DNA of 49,878 nucleotides from positions 1 through 49,878 of the forward strand of contig NZ_JALFLA010000016.1 of NCBI RefSeq assembly GCF_022775115.1. The letters are read 5' to 3'. The notes under the pieces are model-generated. The model worked only from the letters and a program-made list of their open reading frames with translations. It did no database searches and was not told the DNA's origin. Positions 26,339-34,337 of the stretch are shown one piece after another. Source of the DNA: Agathobaculum sp. (GTDB lineage: Bacteria; Bacillota; Clostridia; Oscillospirales; Butyricicoccaceae). Within the stretch, counting starts at the first letter, position 1, and every line of letters starts with the position of its first letter. Both the position numbers and the translations under genes were made by a program.

Positions 26339-26531
26339 CAAATAATTACAAAGCTCGACAACTCTTGTCAGCTTACCCAAAAGCTGTAAGTCTGCATTCC
26401 GCGTTTTGAAACAATTTGTTGCAGCCGCGTCTATTTCCCCGGCCATATTGGCGGTAGCCAGCCTGACAAGCCAAAGCGACCGCTCTCCTCTCCCCCCTGC
26501 TGCTAGGCGCACCTGCGCTGCCATAATGCGG

Positions 26532-26577
26532 ACAAATAAACCGCCCCGACTTGTACAGCCAGTACAGGTCGGGGCGG
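26532..26577 (-). terminator. Terminator of iolE
   Basis: Minus strand: CCGCCCCGACCTGTAC (26577-26562) pairs with GTACAAGTCGGGGCGG (26556-26541), 15 of 16 positions, then TTTATTTG. The remaining gap to 26339 shows no gene. Confidence 0.9.
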
Positions 26578-26612
26578 CACGGTTTACCAAACGGCAGCCG
26601 TTATGTATGCAC

Positions 26613-27542
26613 TTATTTCAGCACGACCTCGCCGCCAAGGCCGGTGTGCGCAGTGATGTACTCGCGTCCCATCTTGGCGTACTCGTACGGATTGGCCTTG
26701 GCCGGGTCCTGCTCGGCCTCGACCATGATCCAGCCGGTGTAACCGGCCTTGTCCAGCAGGTCGAACACCTTGTCAAACTCGACGCAGCCATCCGGGTCAC
26801 CCGGCACGGTGAACGCGCCCTCGCGCACGGCCTTGAGGAACGACCAGTCCTCGGCCTTTACCTTGTCGACGATCGGCATACGCATGTTCTTCAGATGCAC
26901 ATGGCCGACGCGGTCGGCAAACTTCTCCAGCATAGCGACCGGGTCTTCGCCCGCAAAGGTGAAGTGACCGGTGTCAAAGCACAGGAACACATACTTGGGG
27001 TCGGTGTTCTCCATCAGGCGGGTGGTTTCCTCCACCGTCTGGCAGACTGTGCCCATATGGTGGTGGAAGCAGGTGCGGATGCCGTACTTCTCCAGCGACA
27101 GCTTGCCCAGCTTGTTCATGCCGTCGCAGAAGCGCGTCCACTCCTCATCGGTCAGCACGCGCTTATCCTTGAGGATACGCTTGTCAAGCATACCCTGGAT
27201 CGAGCCGGACTGCTCAGATACGTTGATCGCGGTCGCGCCGACATAGGAGAGGTAGTCCAGCTCCTTGATAAATTCGGCCTCGACCTCCTCATACGGCTTA
27301 TCTACAAGGAACGAGGAGAACCATTTGGACGCGATGGTCATGTTGCGCACATCGAGCATGTGCTTGAGGACTTTCTTGTCCTCCGGGTATTTGTGGCCGA
27401 CCTCGCAGCCGTCAAAGCCGGCCAGCTTCATCTCTGAGATACACTGCTGGAAAGTGTTCTCGTCACCCAGATCCCACATATCGTCGTTGGACCAGCCAAT
27501 GGGGCAGATGCCCAGTCTTACTTTCTTCGGATCTAACATCAT
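26613..27542 (-). CDS. iolE: Inosose dehydratase
   Basis: 309 residues, xylose-isomerase-like TIM barrel. It converts 2-keto-myo-inositol to the trihydroxycyclohexane-dione that IolD then hydrolyses. Landmarks are GICPIGWSNDDMWDLGD at the start, CFHHHMGTVCQ, CFDTGHFTFAGEDP and HVHLKNM, which carry metal-ligand candidates. GGAGGGAACGA precedes the ATG at 27542. It has its own promoter and terminator, separate from iolB-iolD about 6 kb away on the other strand. No iolG, iolC, iolJ or iolA lies in this window. Confidence 0.92.
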   Translation of the reverse strand: MMLDPKKVRLGICPIGWSNDDMWDLGDENTFQQCISEMKLAGFDGCEVGHKYPEDKKVLKHMLDVRNMTIASKWFSSFLVDKPYEEVEAEFIKELDYLSYVGATAINVSEQSGSIQGMLDKRILKDKRVLTDEEWTRFCDGMNKLGKLSLEKYGIRTCFHHHMGTVCQTVEETTRLMENTDPKYVFLCFDTGHFTFAGEDPVAMLEKFADRVGHVHLKNMRMPIVDKVKAEDWSFLKAVREGAFTVPGDPDGCVEFDKVFDLLDKAGYTGWIMVEAEQDPAKANPYEYAKMGREYITAHTGLGGEVVLK

Positions 27543-27596
27543 TCGTTCCCTCCGTTTTGTTCTCTTTCACGCTATATCAAGCGTGCTGCTGCTTTT

Positions 27597-27625
27597 ATTG
27601 TACTCAAACGAAGCGTAAAAGTCAA
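27597..27625 (-). promoter_or_regulatory. Promoter of iolE
   Basis: Minus strand: -35 TTGACT (27625-27620), 17-base spacer, -10 TACAAT (27602-27597). A large palindrome abuts the -35 (next entry). Confidence 0.82.
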
Positions 27626-27631
27626 ATCTCA

Positions 27632-27681
27632 TTTTGCACAGAAAAATGCTGTGCAAAACGCCAAAACCGCATTTTGCACAG
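27632..27681. promoter_or_regulatory. Palindromic operator candidate upstream of iolE
   Basis: TTTTGCACAG (27632-27641), 7-base spacer, CTGTGCAAAA (27649-27658): a perfect interrupted palindrome ending 7 bases upstream of the iolE -35. A third identical half-site, TTTTGCACAG, is at 27672-27681. The placement suits an activator or a looping repressor. It could also fold as the 3' hairpin of the malic enzyme transcript, but no T run follows. Confidence 0.55.
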
Positions 27682-27764
27682 CCGTTCCGCACGCAAAACC
27701 GTGCTTTTTTTGCGCACCTTGCCAAAGGCTCTGCGGTGGGCGGCAGACAGCGTCCGCCACGCCC

Positions 27765-28937
27765 TCAAAGTCGCGCCACGCCCGAATCGCGCGCGGCCTG
27801 CGCGACCGCCTCCGCGACCGCGCGGACGACCCTTTTGTCAAACGCCACCGGCATGATGTACGCCGCGTCCAGCTCCTCGTCGGACACGCAGGCCGCGATC
27901 GCCTTGGCGGCAGCGAGCTTCATCGCCTCGTTGATGTCGCTCGCGCGCACGTCCAGCGCGCCGCGGAAGATGCCCGGAAAGGCAAGCACGTTGTTTATCT
28001 GGTTGGGATAGTCCGAACGGCCGGTGCCGACGACCGCCGCACCGCCCTTTTTCGCGTCCTCCGGCCAAATCTCAGGCACAGGATTGGCCATGGCGAACAC
28101 CATCGGATCACGCGCCATGGTGGCGACCATCTCGCTTGTCAGCACCTGCGGAGCACTCATACCAAAGAACACATCCGCGCCCTTGACGGCGTCGGCCAGC
28201 GTGCCGGTCATGCGGCCGGGGTTGGTACACTGCGCCATCTCCTCCTGCGCAGAATTAAGGCGCTCGTCGCCCGCGCACACGATGCCGAAGCGCTCGACCA
28301 TGATGATATCCCGCACGCCGAGCAGCATCAGGAACTTGGTCACCGCGATCGCCGCCGCGCCGCAGCCGTTTACGACCAGCTTAATGTCCTCCACCCTGCG
28401 CCCGGTCAGGCGGCAGGCGTTGAGCAGCGCCGCGCCGCAGCAGACGGCAGTGCCGTGCTGGTCGTCATGGAACACCGGGATATCACAGACCTCTTTCAAG
28501 CGGCGCTCGATCTCAAAACAGCGCGGCGCGGCGATATCCTCCAGATTGATGCCGCCGAACGAGCCTGCGAGCAGCGAGATGGTGCGCACGATCTCATCGA
28601 CATTCTTGGAGCGAATGCACAGCGGAAAGGCGTCAACATCGGCAAACGCCTTAAACAGCGCGCACTTGCCCTCCATCACCGGCATACCGGCCTCGGGGCC
28701 GATATCGCCCAGCCCCAGCACGGCCGTGCCATCCGTAACGACCGCGACCAGATTGTGGCGGCGGGTGTAGCGGTAGCTCAGGCTCGGGTCGTCCCGAATC
28801 TGCAGGCACGGCTCGGCCACGCCGGGCGTGTAGGCGATCGACAGCTCCTCCTTGCTGCCGACCTCACAGCGCGCGATGACCTCGATCTTACCGCCCCACT
28901 GCTCATGCGCCCGAAGCGCGCGTTCTTTCAGCTCCAT
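27765..28937 (-). CDS. NAD(P)-dependent malic enzyme (short bacterial type)
   Basis: 390 residues. It decarboxylates malate oxidatively to pyruvate (reversible), with a divalent metal. Catalytic Y36 (AYTPGVAEPC) and K91 (EGKCALFKAFADVDAFP), metal ligands E133/D134 (GINLEDIAAP) and D158-D159 (FHDDQHGTA), Rossmann GCGAAAIAV at 191-199. The ATG at 28937 is preferred because GGAGGAAGAACGG lies upstream; the longer frame overlaps the promoter. It lies downstream of the transketolase genes on the same strand but behind their terminator and with its own promoter. Confidence 0.92.
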   Translation of the reverse strand: MELKERALRAHEQWGGKIEVIARCEVGSKEELSIAYTPGVAEPCLQIRDDPSLSYRYTRRHNLVAVVTDGTAVLGLGDIGPEAGMPVMEGKCALFKAFADVDAFPLCIRSKNVDEIVRTISLLAGSFGGINLEDIAAPRCFEIERRLKEVCDIPVFHDDQHGTAVCCGAALLNACRLTGRRVEDIKLVVNGCGAAAIAVTKFLMLLGVRDIIMVERFGIVCAGDERLNSAQEEMAQCTNPGRMTGTLADAVKGADVFFGMSAPQVLTSEMVATMARDPMVFAMANPVPEIWPEDAKKGGAAVVGTGRSDYPNQINNVLAFPGIFRGALDVRASDINEAMKLAAAKAIAACVSDEELDAAYIMPVAFDKRVVRAVAEAVAQAARDSGVARL

Positions 28938-28971
28938 CCGTTCTTCCTCCATCGGTATAAATTCTATCAAC

Positions 28972-29000
28972 AGTATACCGCAAAACGCCGCGCTTGCAAA
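28972..29000 (-). promoter_or_regulatory. Promoter of the malic enzyme gene
   Basis: Minus strand: -35 TTTGCA (29000-28995), 17-base spacer, -10 TATACT (28977-28972). Confidence 0.65.
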
Positions 29001-29043
29001 GGGCAAAAAACACCGAAAGCTGTCCTGCCACCCTTACGGATGG

Positions 29044-29075
29044 AAAAAGACCGCCCTCCGAAAAGAGAGCGGTCT
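29044..29075 (-). terminator. Terminator of the transketolase pair
   Basis: Minus strand: AGACCGC (29075-29069) pairs with GCGGTCT (29054-29048), then TTTTCC. Forty bases after the transketolase C-half stop. Confidence 0.75.
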
Positions 29076-29115
29076 ATCAGCCGTTTTTCGCGTGTTTTCG
29101 TGTGCGGCAGGCTAT

Positions 29116-30081
29116 TTACTTGCGGGCGATGGCCTTCTTGGCCGCCGCGACGATATCGGCGGCGGTCAGGTTGTACTCCTCGCGCAGGAAGGACTCCGCG
29201 CCCACCTGACCAAAGCGGTCGAGCACGCCCACCATCTCCACCGGTACCGGGTGCGTCTTGACCAGACAATTGGCAACAACGCTGCCCAAACCGCAGCCGA
29301 CCTGATGGTTCTCCGCCGTGACGACACAGCCGCACGCGGCCGCGCAGGACTTGACCAACTCCTCATCCAGCGGCTTCCATGTAAACATATCCACGACCGT
29401 CGCCGCGATGCCCTCCGCGCGGAGCGCCTCCTCGGCCTTGAGCGCCTCGTCCACCATGATGCCCGAAGCGATGATGGCAACGTCCTTACCCTCGCGCAGC
29501 GTAACACCCTTGCCGATCTCGAAATCCGAGCCGTCCGCATAAACCGGGGTAAAGCCCTTGCGGATCAGGCGGGTATAGGAGAACTGCTCCGACGCGGCCA
29601 GCTTATGGGTCAGGCAGCTGAGCATGGCGTAGTCGGTCGGGTCGATAACGACCGCGCCCGGGATGGACAGATACAGCGCCATATCCTCAAACGGCATATG
29701 GGTGCCGCCGTTATACGCGGCGCACACGCCGGGGTCAGAGCCGATAACATGCACCGGCAGCTTGGCGTAAGCGGCCGACATAAAGGCCTGATCGAACGCG
29801 CGGCGGGAGGCGAACGGACCGAACGAGTGCATGAATACGGTCTTGCCGGTGGCGCACAGGCCGGCGGCAACGCCCATGGCGTTGGCCTCGGCGATACCGG
29901 CGTTGAAAACGTTATGCGGGAACTCCTTTGCCAGCTTGCCGACATTGCTGCAGCCCTCAAGGTCGCAGTCGATATGGATAACAGGCTGACCCGCGGCCAT
30001 CATATCACGCAGCGCGTTCACATACGCGTCGCGCATCGCGCGGGAATCCTTTTCGTGTTTGCCAATCACAGTAACGCTCAT
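29116..30081 (-). CDS. Transketolase, C-terminal half
   Basis: 321 residues covering the pyrimidine-binding and C-terminal domains of transketolase. E67 region: NAGIAEANAMGVAAGL holds the TPP-activating glutamate. HSFGPFASRRAFDQ and FSYTRLIRKG follow. The C-terminal domain has AENHQVGCGLGS and DRFGQVG. Together with the next gene it makes the split two-subunit transketolase common in Clostridia. The ATG at 30081 has GGAGGG seven bases upstream; the ATG two codons earlier is too close. Confidence 0.93.
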   Translation of the reverse strand: MSVTVIGKHEKDSRAMRDAYVNALRDMMAAGQPVIHIDCDLEGCSNVGKLAKEFPHNVFNAGIAEANAMGVAAGLCATGKTVFMHSFGPFASRRAFDQAFMSAAYAKLPVHVIGSDPGVCAAYNGGTHMPFEDMALYLSIPGAVVIDPTDYAMLSCLTHKLAASEQFSYTRLIRKGFTPVYADGSDFEIGKGVTLREGKDVAIIASGIMVDEALKAEEALRAEGIAATVVDMFTWKPLDEELVKSCAAACGCVVTAENHQVGCGLGSVVANCLVKTHPVPVEMVGVLDRFGQVGAESFLREEYNLTAADIVAAAKKAIARK

Positions 30082-30095
30082 TTGCATACCCTCCC

Positions 30096-30947
30096 TTACT
30101 TTGCCTGCACGGCGGCAAGCGCCGCCTCGGCGGCTTTGATCGCTTCATCCCACTGCTCGGCAGTCGGCTGCGACGAGTGTGCACCCGAGGGCTCCGCAAA
30201 GGTCGCGCCCTTGCCCTTAACGGTGTTCAAAACGATGCAGGTAGGGCTGCCGGTGTTGGCATAGGCCGCCTGAACAGCATCATAGATCTGCTCCACATCG
30301 TTGCCGTCGGCCACGTCGATCACGTTCCAGCCGAACGCATCGAACTTGGCGGCAAGCCCCTTGCCGTGGCTCATTACTTCCTCACAGGTGCCGTCGAGCT
30401 GACGCTTGTTGAAGTCGACAAAGCAAATCAGGTGGTCAAGCTTATAGTGCGCGGCAAACTGCGCCGCCTCCCAGACCTGTCCCTCGTCGGCCTCGCCGTC
30501 GCCGCAGAAGACAAAAACATGGTTGTCGCGGCCGTCGAGCTTGTTGCCGAGCGCGGCGCCGGTGGCAGTAGACATGCCCTGACCGAGCGAGCCGGTGGTC
30601 AGGTCGACGCCGGGGGTCTGCAGCCGGTCGGTGTGGGAGGGGAAATGGGTGTGCGGCTTATTGAGGGTATACGCCTGCTCCAACGGGTAAAAGCCCTTCA
30701 GGCCAAGGGTGGCGTACATCGCCGGGCCTGCGTGTCCCTTGGACATGACGCACCAGTCGCGCTCCGCCCAGCGGGGGTTCTTCGGATCGACCTTCATCAC
30801 ATCGCCGTAGAGCACTGCCAGCGCCTCCACGACAGACATCGAGCCACCCACATGGCCAAATCCCAGCGAGCCGATCGTCTTGAGCGTTTCAAGACGGATC
30901 TGTGCTGCGAAAACGCGAAGCTCGTGCATTTTTTCTGCTTTCTGCAT
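30096..30947 (-). CDS. Transketolase, N-terminal half
   Basis: 283 residues with the TPP diphosphate-binding domain: H32 in GFGHVGGS, SKGHAGPAMY (K70, H72), and GDGEADEGQVWEA (149-161) with the Mg-binding aspartate. Transfers two-carbon units between sugar phosphates in the non-oxidative pentose phosphate pathway, with the neighbouring C-half. The start is ambiguous between 30947 and 30953; AGGTG upstream favours the former. It is the first gene of the pair, with the promoter at 31036-31064. Placement between iol genes suggests use in sugar-acid or inositol metabolism. Confidence 0.93.
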   Translation of the reverse strand: MQKAEKMHELRVFAAQIRLETLKTIGSLGFGHVGGSMSVVEALAVLYGDVMKVDPKNPRWAERDWCVMSKGHAGPAMYATLGLKGFYPLEQAYTLNKPHTHFPSHTDRLQTPGVDLTTGSLGQGMSTATGAALGNKLDGRDNHVFVFCGDGEADEGQVWEAAQFAAHYKLDHLICFVDFNKRQLDGTCEEVMSHGKGLAAKFDAFGWNVIDVADGNDVEQIYDAVQAAYANTGSPTCIVLNTVKGKGATFAEPSGAHSSQPTAEQWDEAIKAAEAALAAVQAK

Positions 30948-31035
30948 TTGCATACACCTGCCTAAATCAAAAATATTTTCTTTCCACGGAACAGGTTCCG
31001 GCGCACGTCGGCTGCCGGCTGCTGTTTTCGAATAC

Positions 31036-31064
31036 AGTGTACCACCAAACCACCCAGATTTCAA
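31036..31064 (-). promoter_or_regulatory. Promoter of the transketolase pair
   Basis: Minus strand: -35 TTGAAA (31064-31059), 17-base spacer, -10 TACACT (31041-31036). Confidence 0.72.
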
Positions 31065-31078
31065 CCAATATTCATGCA

Positions 31079-31090
31079 TTTGTTAACAAA
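31079..31090. promoter_or_regulatory. 12-bp palindrome upstream of the transketolase promoter
   Basis: TTTGTTAACAAA is a perfect palindrome ending 14 bases upstream of the -35. It lies in the divergent region shared with the DeoR gene, so it may be an operator for that regulator. The rest of 31091-31375 is AT-rich with TTTGTT-like runs but holds no gene. Confidence 0.4.
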
Positions 31091-31375
31091 AATTTGCCTG
31101 TCGATTTGGCTCTTCCGGAAAAGTCAACAAAAAAACCAGTATGAAAGCAGAAAAATTGTTTGTTATGTCTTGGTTTCTTTTTTGTTGTTTTATGGTGCAT
31201 TTCACCTTGCCGTGCCGCCGGAACACCGCCCGCGCCCCGCGACTCCGCCAATATTTTTTCAAGCGCATTTCAAAACCATCTTTTTTTCGCCGCATAAATC
31301 CTTCTCTCTGTGCGATACCACCGATATCCGCAACTTTTCCTTCGGCGGAGAGGCATTTTCAATATTTCCGGACAG

Positions 31376-31404
31376 TAGACAATCCTGCTGAAATTTGCTA
31401 AAAT
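31376..31404 (+). promoter_or_regulatory. Promoter of the DeoR-family gene
   Basis: -35 TAGACA (31376-31381), 17-base spacer, -10 TAAAAT (31399-31404), about 60 bases before the chosen start codon. Confidence 0.7.
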
Positions 31405-31462
31405 AACAAAAAACCATTGCCCAACGCACGCAATGCGCCTTGAGCACAGAGGATATGAGAAG

Positions 31463-32215
31463 ATGAAAGTCAGCCGTTTGAATTCGATCGAACAATATGT
31501 CATCTCGCGCGAGACCGTCAGCATCGACGAGCTGTGCGAGGTTTTTGGTGTCTCAAAAAATACTATCCGCCGTGACCTGAACGAGCTGGAGATGCGCGGC
31601 CACATCACCAAGGTATACGGCGGTGTGACCGCCTCCGTGCCCACCGGCGCGGTGCCGACGCCCATCCGTTCCGGCCTAAACCCCGCGGACAAATCGGTCA
31701 TCGGTCGCATGGCTGCCGAATTTGTCGACAACGGCGACACCATTTTCATCGACTCCGGCACGACCACACTGTGCCTGCTGCGCTATCTGGCCGCGAAAAA
31801 GCGCATCACCATCATCACACATTCGCTCGGCGCGCTGTCCGAATCGGCCAAATACGAAAACCTCAACCTGATCTCGCTCGGCGGCATTTACAGCCCGACG
31901 ACCGACTCCTTTGTCGGCCTGTCAACCATTGAGGCCCTCTCGTCCATGCGGATCAACAAGGCCTTTATGGGCGCGACCGGCGTTTCGCTTACCGCGGGCA
32001 TGACCAACACCACCTTTTTAGAGGCCGAGATCAAGCGCGCGGTCGTCCATCGGGCCGACAACATCTACGGCATGGCGGACTCCTCCAAGATCGGCAAGGA
32101 GGCCATCGTCACTTTCTGCCACCTCAAGGATCTGACCGGCTTTATCACCGACCGCGAGCCGCCGCGGGAGTACGTTGACCTGTGCCATAAGGAGCATGTG
32201 CTGCTGCGCTTTTAA
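31463..32215 (+). CDS. DeoR-family transcriptional regulator
   Basis: 250 residues. N-terminal winged helix (about 5-57; VSIDELCEVFGVSKNTIRRDLNEL) and a C-terminal sugar-phosphate sensor domain (about 75-230) with DSGTTT and the late GMADSSKIG motif. DeoR proteins, including IolR of Bacillus, usually repress sugar or inositol genes until a phosphorylated intermediate binds. Its position next to transketolase and iol genes makes those likely targets, by inference. The ATG at 31463 is preferred; the open frame extends ten codons further without a better SD. Confidence 0.92.
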   Translation: MKVSRLNSIEQYVISRETVSIDELCEVFGVSKNTIRRDLNELEMRGHITKVYGGVTASVPTGAVPTPIRSGLNPADKSVIGRMAAEFVDNGDTIFIDSGTTTLCLLRYLAAKKRITIITHSLGALSESAKYENLNLISLGGIYSPTTDSFVGLSTIEALSSMRINKAFMGATGVSLTAGMTNTTFLEAEIKRAVVHRADNIYGMADSSKIGKEAIVTFCHLKDLTGFITDREPPREYVDLCHKEHVLLRF

Positions 32216-32260
32216 TGAATACCGTCTGCACTGGGAAACCGCGGTTTTTCAGCGTACTGC

Positions 32261-32289
32261 AAGGGCTTCCTTTTTGGGAAGCCCTTTTT
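32261..32289 (+). terminator. Terminator between convergent DeoR and AraC genes
   Basis: AAGGGCTTCC (32261-32270) pairs with GGAAGCCCTT (32277-32286), with T runs at 32285-32289. AAAAA-containing flanks on the other side let it also serve the minus-strand AraC gene. Confidence 0.9.
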
Positions 32290-32292
32290 CCG

Positions 32293-33174
32293 CTATGCAA
32301 TGCCCGCCTTGCGGTAATGGGAGGGCGAAACGCCGTATACCGCGCGAAAGCGCTTGATAAAGTAGCTGAAATTGTCAAAGCCGACGCTAAAGCCGACCTC
32401 CATCACCGGCAGGTCGCTCTCCCGCAGCAGGCGCGCGGCCTGCTCAATGCGCAGCGAATTGATATGCTGCACCAGCGTGCGGCCAAAATTCTCCCGAAAG
32501 AAGCTGCTGAAATACTGCGGCGACAGGCCGAACCGTGCGGCCACGCCCGGCAGCGTGAGCGGCTCGGCAAAATGCTCGCTCAGATAGGCGACGATCTCCT
32601 TGAGTTGGCGCGCCTTGTAGTCCGCGCCCGGACGCGCCTTGCGCCCCTCCAGCAAGCCGTGCTCGGCACACACCGCAACGATGCCGAGCAGCGCGGCCTT
32701 GACCGCCAGCTGATAGCCGGGTGCGCGCGCAAGACAGGCACGCATGATCTGCGCGAGCAGCGCGCGCACCTCAGCCTGCCCCGGCCGGCCGACACGCAGG
32801 GCGGTAGCAAAGCGAAGCCGCCCCGCCGCAAGCGGCGCAAGCAGCTCGCTCTCAGCCTGATCGGCGCGGGCGAACTGCAGGAAATCCGCCGCGAACACAA
32901 AGGAGTGGAACTGGTTTTCCCGCCCGGCAGCGCGGATCTCGTGCAGCTCCTCGGCTGCGGCAAAGAATACATCGCCATGCACCCCCTCGTACACCTGATC
33001 GGCAATGGTGATCCCGACCCGGCCCGCATCGACCGTGATGATCTCCATCTCGGGATGCCAGTGATACGGGATGAAGTCACTGTCGTCCGCCTCGCTGCCG
33101 TCCAACGCCGGGTATATCTGAAAGGGAAACGCCGAGGTGCCGTGCTCGCGCCTTTCCCGCCGTGCAGCATCCAT
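32293..33174 (-). CDS. AraC-family transcriptional regulator
   Basis: 293 residues. An N-terminal cupin sensor (about 20-150; FIPYHWHPEMEIITVDAG, GDVFFAAAEELHEI) and a C-terminal pair of helix-turn-helix motifs (about 190-290; FGLSPQYFSSFFRENFGRTL, VGFSVGFDNFSYFIKRF). Such proteins usually activate carbohydrate genes on binding a sugar. It is transcribed divergently from iolB-iolD, so activation of iolBD is the simplest guess. GGAGGATGGGAC precedes the ATG at 33174. Confidence 0.93.
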   Translation of the reverse strand: MDAARRERREHGTSAFPFQIYPALDGSEADDSDFIPYHWHPEMEIITVDAGRVGITIADQVYEGVHGDVFFAAAEELHEIRAAGRENQFHSFVFAADFLQFARADQAESELLAPLAAGRLRFATALRVGRPGQAEVRALLAQIMRACLARAPGYQLAVKAALLGIVAVCAEHGLLEGRKARPGADYKARQLKEIVAYLSEHFAEPLTLPGVAARFGLSPQYFSSFFRENFGRTLVQHINSLRIEQAARLLRESDLPVMEVGFSVGFDNFSYFIKRFRAVYGVSPSHYRKAGIA

Positions 33175-33252
33175 GTCCCATCCTCCATTTTCCTTAAAAT
33201 CGTGTTATTGTTCATGAAGATATTGCAAGCATTCTTACGTTTATATGATATA

Positions 33253-33281
33253 ATTATAGTGCGATTAGGCAAATGCTGCAA
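33253..33281 (-). promoter_or_regulatory. Promoter of the AraC-family gene
   Basis: Minus strand: -35 TTGCAG (33281-33276), 17-base spacer, -10 TATAAT (33258-33253). Confidence 0.75.
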
Positions 33282-33292
33282 GTACAAAAGTG

Positions 33293-33309
33293 AAAAATAT
33301 CGTATTTTT
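33293..33309. promoter_or_regulatory. Inverted repeat in the AraC-iolB divergent region
   Basis: AAAAATA-TCG-TATTTTT, a perfect 7-bp inverted repeat about 100 bases upstream of iolB and just upstream of the AraC -35. A candidate operator for the divergent pair. I could not fix the iolB promoter with confidence. Confidence 0.4.
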
Positions 33310-33407
33310 GTTGTATCATTTGCCCCAAAGCGCGGATCGGTTTTTGTGTAATATGCCAGCCTTTACTGCGCGCCGCGCAAAAAAATCTACCAGCGGAGGG
33401 AAACAGT

Positions 33408-34214
33408 ATGTACATGGATAAGCAGGTCGTGCGCGGATACAACGAATATATCCGTCTCGACCAAGGCATTGGCAAGGATGCCATGATGGACGTTGCGCTC
33501 CTTGTGATGGAGTCCGGCGACACCTACACCATCAACGAGGCCGAAAAGGAGGTCGCCGTCCTCGTGTTCGACGGCAAGTGCACCCTGAAGTGGGAGGATG
33601 ACTCTTACGAGGTCGACCGTCCCAATCCGTTCGATTACAATCCGTCCTGCCTGCACGTCTGCAAGGGTGTGCGGATCGAGATCACCGCGCACGGCCCCTG
33701 CAACATTTTCGTGCAGAAAACCGTAAACGACAAGACCTTCGCCAGCAAGATGCACACGCCCGAGGAGACCGACACGTGGGCGCGCGGCAGCAACGGCGAG
33801 CTGATGGGCTGCATCAAGCGCGATGTGCGCACCTGCTTCGATTTGGACAATGCGCCCGAATCCAACATGGTGCTGGGCGAGGTCGTCATGCTGCCGGGCA
33901 AGTGGTCGTCCTATCCGCCGCACCACCACCCCCAGCCCGAGGTCTACTTCTTCCGCTATGACCGGCCGCAGGGCTTCGGCGCAGGCTGGGCCAACGGCGA
34001 GATATATGAGACCCGCCACAACGGCCTTGCAATCATCACCGACAAGATGCACGCGCAGGTCGCGGCGCCGGGCTATGCCTGCTGCTACGCTTGGGGCATC
34101 CGTCACCTGCCGGGCGACCCGTGGGACAAGACCCGCATCGACGATGAGGAGCACGAGTGGCTGCTGGCGGATGACGCTAACGACCACATCTGGCACTGCC
34201 CGACCGGCAACTGA
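33408..34214 (+). CDS. iolB: 5-deoxy-glucuronate isomerase
   Basis: 268 residues, bicupin of the KduI/IolB family. It isomerises 5-deoxy-glucuronate to 2-deoxy-5-keto-gluconate in myo-inositol breakdown. The metal site is in PPHHHPQPEVYFFRYD (H172-H174, E178) and the C-terminal cupin has AWGIRHLPGDPW. GGAGGGAAACAGT precedes the ATG. It acts on the product of IolD, which is encoded 123 bases downstream on the same strand. Together with iolE these cover three consecutive steps of the pathway. Confidence 0.93.
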   Translation: MYMDKQVVRGYNEYIRLDQGIGKDAMMDVALLVMESGDTYTINEAEKEVAVLVFDGKCTLKWEDDSYEVDRPNPFDYNPSCLHVCKGVRIEITAHGPCNIFVQKTVNDKTFASKMHTPEETDTWARGSNGELMGCIKRDVRTCFDLDNAPESNMVLGEVVMLPGKWSSYPPHHHPQPEVYFFRYDRPQGFGAGWANGEIYETRHNGLAIITDKMHAQVAAPGYACCYAWGIRHLPGDPWDKTRIDDEEHEWLLADDANDHIWHCPTGN

Positions 34215-34337
34215 CCGCCGCTCCCCCTATTATGCAGAAAAGCGCCGCGACCGCCCTGCCCCGCCCGTGCGGGCGCGAAGGCGCGCGTCCGGCGCACCGT
34301 AAGAGAAACCATCTGTGATTTTGGAGGTATGCTTTCT

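Noticed and set aside
27685..27713. Plus-strand hairpin GCACG-CGTGC followed by seven T
   Set aside because: The stem is only five pairs and no plus-strand gene precedes it, so it is probably chance or part of the iolE upstream region.
27651..29261. 536-codon plus-strand open frame over the malic enzyme gene
   Set aside because: Antisense shadow with His/Arg-rich composition; the minus-strand malic enzyme is complete.
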